Made by a program: the position numbers and the translations under genes
Shown here: piece by piece, positions 58,288-64,000 of the stretch
Layout of the letters: each line of letters opens with the position of its first letter
Numbering within the stretch: position 1 is the first letter of the stretch
Assembly (NCBI GenBank): GCA_021324795.1
Contig: JAJPIK010000124.1
Coordinates: 1 to 64,000, forward strand
DNA from: Chloroflexota bacterium
GTDB taxonomy: Bacteria; Chloroflexota; UBA6077; FW602-bin22; CADDYW01
Direction of reading: 5' to 3'
DNA length: 64,000 nucleotides
The notes under the pieces: generated by a model
What the model was told of the DNA's origin: nothing
Seen by the model: only the letters and a program-made list of their open reading frames with translations
Database searches by the model: none

Positions 58288-60882
58288 CTAAGGATCCATT
58301 AGAGCATTCGCGGCAAGGTCCAGTGTAACCTCGCTGACCTCGCGCGCCAGGTCTGCGCCGACTCGCCGATCCATTAGAGCATTCGCGGCAAGGTCCAGTG
58401 TAACGCTATCGCCGTCCGGCTTTCCGCTGGAATCGACCAGCGGCACCCGCTTGCCGTTCGAAGGCAGATACAAACCCACCTGCACCAGGTGTAGTCCGGT
58501 CGCCGCGTCGTTGGGGATAGCGATCGCGTGATCGTCGTACACCACTTGACCGGGGCGCCAACTGCTCGTCGAAGCATACCCGCTCGCCGGCGGGTCGTCG
58601 TGTTGGGCAACGAGCTTGCCGTCGTCGGAGACGATGTGGACAAAAACGGTGTAGTCGGGGCGACTGATCACCTCCTTCGAGGCGCGCCAGCGGAGAGTAA
58701 GATCAACGGTACGTCCAGGGCGCAACGGACCACCTGTCAAAGCGAAGCCGTCGAGCTCGATTCCGTCCGCGAATTGCCAGGTCGGACCAACAAATCTGAC
58801 GTTCGCCGGCCGGGTGACGTACTGGAGCAAGCGGAAGCTGCCGACGGGATCGTCGCCGACCTGAACCAATGAGCGGTCGAGCATCGCCTCGATTCCATTA
58901 CTTGGCACCTTGGGCGGTGTCTGGGTCAGAACCCAGAGCCGAGGATAGCTTGCTTCGAATTGCTGGAGGCGCTGGACGATGATCGGATTCGGATTCGGCT
59001 CCTCGATCCAACCAAGCTCCGGCAGCGAGCGCTTTTGCCAGTTGTCATAAGGAATCACGTGATCCGGGAGCAACTGGAGGATCGCGGTATCGGGCGGCGC
59101 TTTTTGGATCGCCGTGACGACAGCCGCCGTCGTCGGATCGATCGTCTGACCGTACGAGTACAAGGCGGAGTAGGTCGTCAGGACAACCACGGCGGATCCC
59201 ACCACGAGAACTGGCAGCATGACGCGAACTCGCCCGGAGAGCCAGACGACGACGAAGCACGCCATGGTGATCCCCACTCCGACTAGTACCGCGGTGAGCG
59301 CAGTCGCGTTGATCACGCTCGGTCCAGTCCGCACGATCCAGGCGAAGTCGAACCACTGTCGCGTCATCAGCGGGATCTGATGCAGAATTGGCTGATAGCG
59401 CAGATCATAGAGCGTCAGGGTGTCGGGCTTCGGGTTGAGTGGAAGAAGCTGAACCAGATAGGTCGTATAGTCGACCGAAACTCCAACGATCTGGACGGCG
59501 AAGGAGAGCAAACCGAGCAGCGCGACAAGAACCGGCAGCAGTGCCCGTCCCAGGCTTTGGGACCGAACTTTGAGTCCGGCGAATCCCTCGGCTAGGAAGA
59601 GCGCGATCAGCGGCAGGATCGGTGCGATGAATCGGGGCCCCCACGTCCATGCCCCCCACCAGACCCACCATGCTCCGTATAGACAGAGATGGAACACGAT
59701 GAGCGCCCCGACCATCGCCGCGAAAGCTGGGAAACGGCGCACGAAGCCGAGCCCCCAGAACGGCACAAGGAGGAAGAGGGGGGTGTAGACGAAGAGGCTT
59801 TTACCAGGGGAGAAGAGCATACCGGCGACGCCAACCCACATCGGTGTCGAAAAGGTTTCCCAATGCGCGTAGCCCGTGGCCAAGGGGTCACCGAAGCGAA
59901 CGTAATTGTAAAGGAAAAGGAGAACGGCGACCGGTGCCAGGCCGACTCCAAACCAAAAGAGGGTAATCACTGCCTGGGTAAGCCGCCACACCATGGGAAA
60001 TCGCTCTTGCTTCTCGCTTGGTCCAGGAAAAGAGGCTAGGACTACTGCTTGTGCCTGGGGATGCGATACAGGCGAAAGCGCCTCCCCCTCGCCCTCTGAG
60101 GGAGGGGAATAGCTCGTCTGCATACCTGAACTTTGTCTCGTTGCCCAAGCACCGGAAATGGCCTCTGATCTGTACCGTACTGGTCTTTTCCACTCTTGCG
60201 CCGCCGACCATGCTAGATATATGGGAATCGGCAAGAGCAGAACGGCGTTCACATACTTCGCGGCGACGGCGGCGCCGAAGGTGAGGCCAGTCAGCACCAG
60301 CCAGATTGGCCTTCGCGTGCTCACCGCGACGTAGGCCGCGGTAACGCTCGCGATGATGCAGAGCATCATCGTCGGCTCGCCGAAGTAACGTTTCGCGTGG
60401 ACCCAAACTGGCGTTCCGAAGGCGACGAGGGCGACGATGCCCAGAGCGACGACCGGGCCATAGCCCAGCCGCCGTACGAGCAAAAAGAGAAGCGCCATGG
60501 CCAGCGCCGTGACTAGGTGGTTGAGGAGAAGCACCGTGTCGACCGCGCCGATTGGCAGCCGCTGGGCGACCCAGAATAAAGGTACCGCGAGCACCGCTTG
60601 GAGCGGGCCGTACTTCGAATAGCGGTGATCACCAGGACCAAACTCTTCGGGGTTGGGGCCAACCGTTGAGACCTGGTCGATGGAAAAGATCTGCCACTTG
60701 GCCAGGCTTTGGGTGAGGCCGAAGTCGACCATCTCGTCGGCGGCCGAAGGGAGGGTGCGGCTATAGCTGACGAAGTAAATTGAAAACACGAGCAGGAAGA
60801 CCGCAGCCGCGCGCGCAAAGTCGGCGACCTCCAGCCTCCGAGACAAGTCCTGTCCGGGGTTTAGGTCGCTGGGATTCAACAT
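58288..60882 (-). CDS. Large multi-span membrane glycosyltransferase-like protein (GT39/ArnT type)
   Basis: 864 residues. A membrane domain (LPSAADEMVDFGLTQSLAKW, YGPLQAVLAVPLFWVAQRLP, WGPRFIAPILPLIALFL) with a first-loop DE motif like GT-C transferases, and a C-terminal soluble beta-rich part (LRPGRTVDLTLRWRASKEVI). An inserted loop at about residues 252-277 (SPPSEGEGEALSPVSHPQAQ) comes from repeat DNA. The final 37 residues contain a duplicated 12-residue block (VTLDLAANALMD, twice 25 residues apart). It would transfer sugars to lipids or proteins on the outside. Confidence 0.82.
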   Translation of the reverse strand: MLNPSDLNPGQDLSRRLEVADFARAAAVFLLVFSIYFVSYSRTLPSAADEMVDFGLTQSLAKWQIFSIDQVSTVGPNPEEFGPGDHRYSKYGPLQAVLAVPLFWVAQRLPIGAVDTVLLLNHLVTALAMALLFLLVRRLGYGPVVALGIVALVAFGTPVWVHAKRYFGEPTMMLCIIASVTAAYVAVSTRRPIWLVLTGLTFGAAVAAKYVNAVLLLPIPIYLAWSAAQEWKRPVRYRSEAISGAWATRQSSGMQTSYSPPSEGEGEALSPVSHPQAQAVVLASFPGPSEKQERFPMVWRLTQAVITLFWFGVGLAPVAVLLFLYNYVRFGDPLATGYAHWETFSTPMWVGVAGMLFSPGKSLFVYTPLFLLVPFWGLGFVRRFPAFAAMVGALIVFHLCLYGAWWVWWGAWTWGPRFIAPILPLIALFLAEGFAGLKVRSQSLGRALLPVLVALLGLLSFAVQIVGVSVDYTTYLVQLLPLNPKPDTLTLYDLRYQPILHQIPLMTRQWFDFAWIVRTGPSVINATALTAVLVGVGITMACFVVVWLSGRVRVMLPVLVVGSAVVVLTTYSALYSYGQTIDPTTAAVVTAIQKAPPDTAILQLLPDHVIPYDNWQKRSLPELGWIEEPNPNPIIVQRLQQFEASYPRLWVLTQTPPKVPSNGIEAMLDRSLVQVGDDPVGSFRLLQYVTRPANVRFVGPTWQFADGIELDGFALTGGPLRPGRTVDLTLRWRASKEVISRPDYTVFVHIVSDDGKLVAQHDDPPASGYASTSSWRPGQVVYDDHAIAIPNDAATGLHLVQVGLYLPSNGKRVPLVDSSGKPDGDSVTLDLAANALMDRRVGADLAREVSEVTLDLAANALMDP
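58293..58404. repeat. 37-bp direct repeat, 75-bp period, at the 3' end of the glycosyltransferase gene
   Basis: Identical 37-base copies (starting GATCCATTAGAGCATTCG) occur at 58293-58329 and 58368-58404. Their spacing, 75 bases, equals 25 codons, so the reading frame is kept and the protein gains 25 residues. This is an in-frame tandem duplication event. Confidence 0.9.
60079..60110. repeat. Repeat-like palindrome inside the glycosyltransferase gene
   Basis: CTCCCCCTCGCCCTCTGAGG followed by GAGGGGAATAG has a CCCTC/GAGGG palindromic core like the three dispersed repeats and encodes the SEGEGEA loop. It shares the core but not the flanking blocks, so membership of the same family is only possible. 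Confidence 0.4.
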
Positions 60883-61007
60883 CCTTGGGCAATCCCTCGG
60901 TCGAAGGTGAATGTGGCAGCCTATTCTACACGAACCGGTGCACTTTTGACAGGCTCCCGACGAGCGATGTACGATGCTCGTCAGGTAACACCTGAGCGAG
61001 GAGCATT

Positions 61008-61952
61008 ATGGGAAACATTTGTGCCGTCGTCGTCGATCCCCGAGCCCCCGGGCGTTTGGTTATTCAGGAAGTACCTGAGCCAGTTCCACTGCCGAACGAG
61101 GCGCTGGTGCGGGTTCACGCGTTTTCTCTGAACCGGGGTGAAGTCCGGCGTAGCCTCGCGGCCGCGGCCGGCTGGCGACCAGGTTGGGATGTCGCTGGCA
61201 CGATCGAAGCGGCCGCGGCCGATGGCTCTGGTCCGCCCGTTGGAGCGCGCGTCGTCGGACTGTTGCCATCTGCTGCCTGGGCCCAGGTCGTGGCCGTACC
61301 GACGACTAACCTCGCTGAGATTCCGTCCAGCGTCTCCTTTGCGCAGGCCTCAACCTTACCGGTGGCCGGTTTGACCGCTCTCTACACACTTGAAAAAGGT
61401 GGCAATTTGCTCGACCGGGCCGTTCTGATTACTGGCGCCTCCGGCGGCGTGGGCTACTTCGCCATTCAGCTCGCTCGCCTGGCCGGTGCTCGTGTCGTCG
61501 GATTGGTTCATCAGGAAGCCCACGCCAGAGTCGCCCGGGAAGCCGGGGCAAATCTGGTCGTCGCCGGTGATCCGGTCGGTGCTGCGGCCCATGGCCCCTA
61601 TCAGCTCATTCTCGACTCGGTTGGTGGCAAGACCCTCGGCGCGGCGCTGAGTATGCTAGCCCGACGAGGAATCTGCGTGAACTTCGGTATCACCGAATCC
61701 GACATGACGACTTTCAACGTGCAGCAGTTCTATATGACCGGTGGAGCAACCCTCCGGGGCTTCTTTCTCTTCGACGAGCTTGGCGCTAACCCGGCTGGTC
61801 CAAACCTGGCCCGCCTGGTTGACCTGGTCGCCAACGGCAAGCTTCGCCCCTGCATCGAGATTGAACAACCCTGGACGTCGATCGGCGCGGTTGCCCAAGA
61901 TCTCTACGCCCGGCGCTATCCGGGCAAAGCAGTGCTGCTGGTGCAAGGGTAG
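61008..61952 (+). CDS. Zinc-independent quinone-oxidoreductase-like medium-chain dehydrogenase
   Basis: 314 residues of the MDR fold. The N-terminal VVDPRAPGRLVIQEVPEPVP and LNRGEVRRSLAAAAG start the GroES-like domain; the NADPH-binding motif is GASGGVGYFAIQLA. The structural and catalytic zinc ligands of alcohol dehydrogenases are absent, which fits the quinone oxidoreductase (QOR) branch. GAGGAG lies 6 bases before ATG 61008. The next gene starts 20 bases after its stop. Confidence 0.9.
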   Translation: MGNICAVVVDPRAPGRLVIQEVPEPVPLPNEALVRVHAFSLNRGEVRRSLAAAAGWRPGWDVAGTIEAAAADGSGPPVGARVVGLLPSAAWAQVVAVPTTNLAEIPSSVSFAQASTLPVAGLTALYTLEKGGNLLDRAVLITGASGGVGYFAIQLARLAGARVVGLVHQEAHARVAREAGANLVVAGDPVGAAAHGPYQLILDSVGGKTLGAALSMLARRGICVNFGITESDMTTFNVQQFYMTGGATLRGFFLFDELGANPAGPNLARLVDLVANGKLRPCIEIEQPWTSIGAVAQDLYARRYPGKAVLLVQG

Positions 61953-61971
61953 GAAGTAGGCTGACTGACTG

Positions 61972-63177
61972 ATGAGCGAATCACCACTGCTCGAATCTGG
62001 CGGGGCAGTGGCGGTCACCGATCTGAGCAAGGATAAGCGCCTAGCCGGCGTGCTGATGGCGCTTTATCTGGCCGCGTTCCTGGTCAGCCTCGATCGCGCG
62101 GTCTTTGCACCGCTGCTGCCGGCGATCGCGAACGACTTCAAGGTTCCGATCGTCGCGGTTGGCCTGGCAGTGACCGCCTACACACTCCCTTACGGTCTGT
62201 TTCAGCTCGCCTATGGTCCCCTGGCCGATCGCTCGGGAAAGCTGGCGGTGATGCGCTGGTCGTTCCTGGTCTTCGCATTTGGGACTGGCCTGTGCGGAGT
62301 AGCAATGGCACTCCCCGTGCTCGATGCCTTGCGGGCAATTACTGGTGCCTGCGCGGCAGCGGTCGTCCCGCTTTCGCTCGCTTTTATCGGCGACGCGATC
62401 CCTTACCAGCGCCGACAGCCGGTGATCACCAATCTGATGGGAGCGACTTCGGCCGGCAACGCCCTCAGCGCCGCCTTTGGCGGGATCATCGGGCAGTTCC
62501 TTTCTTGGCGTGCCCTCTTTGGCCTTTACGGCATCGTCTCGCTGCTCGTCGCGGTCGCTCTTTTTCGGACATCGGGTAGTCCGGGCAAGGCAAGGGGTCC
62601 AGTCCAAACCAAGGCAGAGCGCAACTATGGGCAAGTTCTGCGCTTGCGCCAGGCTCAGCTCCTTTTCCTGCTGGTCGGCCTCGAGGGCGTCGTCAACTTC
62701 GGTGCGTTTACCTATCTGGGCGCTTATCTCCAACAGCAGTTTCAGATCGATTACCTGCTGGTGGGACTCGTTCTGGCTTGCTACGGGATCGGGACGCTTG
62801 CCACCAGCCGAGTCGTGCGCTTGGCACTGGGGCACCTGGGCGAGGCGAATTTGGTTCTTTTCGGGGGAGCCTTGTTCGCCATCGGTTATTTAGCGCTCCT
62901 GCCGATCTCGTGGTGGCCACTGACGATTCCGCCGATGCTTGCAATGGGCGCGGGATTCGCTCTTTTCCATTCCACTCTGCAAACACGTGCGACCGAGCTC
63001 GTGCCGGCCTTGCGCGGCACTTCGGTTGCCCTCTTCGCCTTTTCGCTCTTTCTCGGCGGCGGCATCGGGACCGCCGTTCTTGGCGCGATGATCAACGCGG
63101 TCGGGTATCCACCGATGATCGCCGTCTCCGGTGCTGGTCTGCTTGCGATCACCGCAATTGCCCGAAGGACGTGGTGA
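61972..63177 (+). CDS. MFS transporter, DHA1-like exporter
   Basis: 401 residues, 12 predicted helices. Helix 1 has SLDRAVFAPLLPAIANDF, and the motif A loop reads YGPLADRSGKLAVMRW. Helix 5 holds MGATSAGNALSAAFGGIIG (motif C-like), typical of drug or metabolite exporters. No substrate can be named. It follows the QOR-like gene by 20 bases, so the two may share a transcript. Confidence 0.88.
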   Translation: MSESPLLESGGAVAVTDLSKDKRLAGVLMALYLAAFLVSLDRAVFAPLLPAIANDFKVPIVAVGLAVTAYTLPYGLFQLAYGPLADRSGKLAVMRWSFLVFAFGTGLCGVAMALPVLDALRAITGACAAAVVPLSLAFIGDAIPYQRRQPVITNLMGATSAGNALSAAFGGIIGQFLSWRALFGLYGIVSLLVAVALFRTSGSPGKARGPVQTKAERNYGQVLRLRQAQLLFLLVGLEGVVNFGAFTYLGAYLQQQFQIDYLLVGLVLACYGIGTLATSRVVRLALGHLGEANLVLFGGALFAIGYLALLPISWWPLTIPPMLAMGAGFALFHSTLQTRATELVPALRGTSVALFAFSLFLGGGIGTAVLGAMINAVGYPPMIAVSGAGLLAITAIARRTW

Positions 63178-63381
63178 ACCGGAGGTCGGTGGCTTATGCG
63201 CAAAGCGAAGCCATGGTGATCGCGAACTGGAGGCTCTGGTTCGATTCGAGCTTTCGGCCGAAGGTCTCCCTTTACACCCGCGTTGGGGTAGCAGGGTGAA
63301 GGCGTTTCGAGCGTGGTCCAGTAAAAGCACAGTCTCGCGTCGTTCCCCGGTGACATCATGCGCTTGCTTCTAAATCCGCAG
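63178..63381. other. 204-base intergenic region before the channel gene
   Basis: The gap separates the convergent exporter and channel genes. It holds several short GC-rich palindromic pieces but no hairpin with a T-run and no gene that I recognise. Confidence 0.3.
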
Positions 63382-64000
63382 TCACAGCAATTCCGTATGA
63401 TGAGCCGTTGCACTCGTCTGCCAATCGTCGGGATGTTCAGTACGGGGGAGCCAGGATGGGAGCGGCATGAGCAAATGTTGGGAAAGCGCGGTGACGTACG
63501 GCTCGTACATTCGGCGTAACTCGATCAGCTTCGCGTCGACCTCTGGCATGTCATGGACCTGAACGTCGGCCTGGCGAAGGATCTCTCGCAATCTGCTCAG
63601 ATCCGAGCCCGGCAGACGGTCGGGCTTGGGGGTGATCGGGATGGTGCCTAGCACCTGGCTCAGATCGACCGCGGCGTGGCGTGCCATGGCGAAGGTGAGC
63701 TGGGCCTGGCGAGTCGGAATTCCGTCGATCCCAGCGAGCACCAACGCGGCGGTGTCCAGGATCGTCGTCAAGGCGATCAACCAGGATTGATCGTCGTGTT
63801 GAGACCGAAAGTAGGATAAGAACGGGTACGAGAGATGGCTTTCCAAGAGTTCAGCAGACCAGCGCTCCCAATCGTGGAGGAGCTCGCCGAGCGTCTCCGA
63901 CGCCTGCCGCGGACAATGCCGGCGCAGCAGCTCGAGGGCGCTGGGCGGCGAGCCGGCGCGGGCGTCGAGCATCGAGATGCTCACTTCACGGCGCGAAAAG
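63382..64000 (-). CDS. C-terminal cytosolic part of a probable ion channel (partial, start beyond the right edge)
   Basis: 206 residues visible with no stop towards the edge; the frame enters as FSRREVSISMLDARAGSPPS, the usual junction after an Ion_trans_2 pore in two-pore potassium-channel-like proteins. A helical domain follows (LLHDWERWSAELLESHLSYP, YFRSQHDDQSWLIAL, AQLTFAMARHAAVDLSQVL). The pore itself lies outside the window. A GTG at 63984 is in frame but is unlikely to be the true start. Confidence 0.7.
   Translation of the reverse strand, partial: FSRREVSISMLDARAGSPPSALELLRRHCPRQASETLGELLHDWERWSAELLESHLSYPFLSYFRSQHDDQSWLIALTTILDTAALVLAGIDGIPTRQAQLTFAMARHAAVDLSQVLGTIPITPKPDRLPGSDLSRLREILRQADVQVHDMPEVDAKLIELRRMYEPYVTALSQHLLMPLPSWLPRTEHPDDWQTSATAHHTELL

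Noticed and set aside
58293-58404. 37-bp direct repeats as a CRISPR array
   Set aside because: Only two copies with a coding 38-base spacer inside a gene; they are a tandem duplication.

Overview
The window is GC-rich, densely coded bacterial DNA that most resembles a free-living member of the Chloroflexota (Thermomicrobia-like or a related soil lineage). This placement is inferred from gene style: Tat/lipobox solute-binding proteins with long Ala/Pro/Thr linkers, several luciferase-like F420/flavin oxidoreductases, many GTG starts, an LCP-PASTA protein and STAND/TPR regulators. No rRNA or other phylogenetic marker is present, so the phylum is not proven. I found no tRNA, rRNA, CRISPR array or insertion sequence.

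Layout. 1-5.4 kb: a partial luciferase-like oxidoreductase, an amidohydrolase, a sulfatase, an L-2-keto-3-deoxyarabonate dehydratase and a nitroreductase. 5.6-9.9 kb: a very large alpha-2-macroglobulin lipoprotein that reads like an animal thioester protein. 9.9-17.8 kb: an orphan sugar-binding lipoprotein, a sulfatase coupled to an F420 oxidoreductase, and a Dpp-type ABC importer without its ATPases. 17.9-22.4 kb: SDR, Nudix, MscS, serine hydrolase and thioredoxin-like genes. 22.5-25.5 kb: a PadR regulator with a four-box palindromic operator, then a two-gene unit encoding a redoxin-HPr-kinase-like fusion and a PqqD-Tat-cysteine-rich fusion. 26-34 kb: SRPBCC, zinc-ribbon, lipoprotein, three DUF421 (YetF-like) proteins, and an SPFH/coiled-coil/LCP-PASTA unit. 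34-40.5 kb: a sugar ABC importer without ATPase, a ClC channel and a DUF1848 protein. 40.8-44.4 kb: a tight operon of cupin, Gfo/Idh/MocA dehydrogenase, Tm-1-like ATP-binding protein and PEP-hydrolase-like TIM barrel. 44.4-54 kb: a FIMAH-type secreted protein, a decayed AbrB/PIN pair, an ATPase divergent from an oxidoreductase around a 23-bp inverted repeat, SDR, pyrE, a nonsense-interrupted methyltransferase, a VapBC-like pair and DUF1326/DUF2182. 54-64 kb: STAND/TPR regulator, DUF4242 protein, tyrosine recombinase, a large membrane glycosyltransferase, a quinone-oxidoreductase-like enzyme, an MFS exporter and the C-terminal part of a probable ion channel.

Functionally, much of the window suits scavenging of plant- or algae-derived carbohydrates (sulfatases, sugar importers, sugar-acid enzymes) and small-molecule oxidation. 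The importers lack ATPases and probably share one encoded elsewhere.

The best candidates for undescribed biology are the PqqD-Tat-Cys-rich/redoxin-HprK unit with a remnant second copy beside it, the eukaryote-like thioester protein carrying the C3-type histidine, and the operon holding the two halves of a tomato Tm-1-like protein as separate genes. A small dispersed repeat family (three clear copies) and several decayed genes show active genome remodelling.
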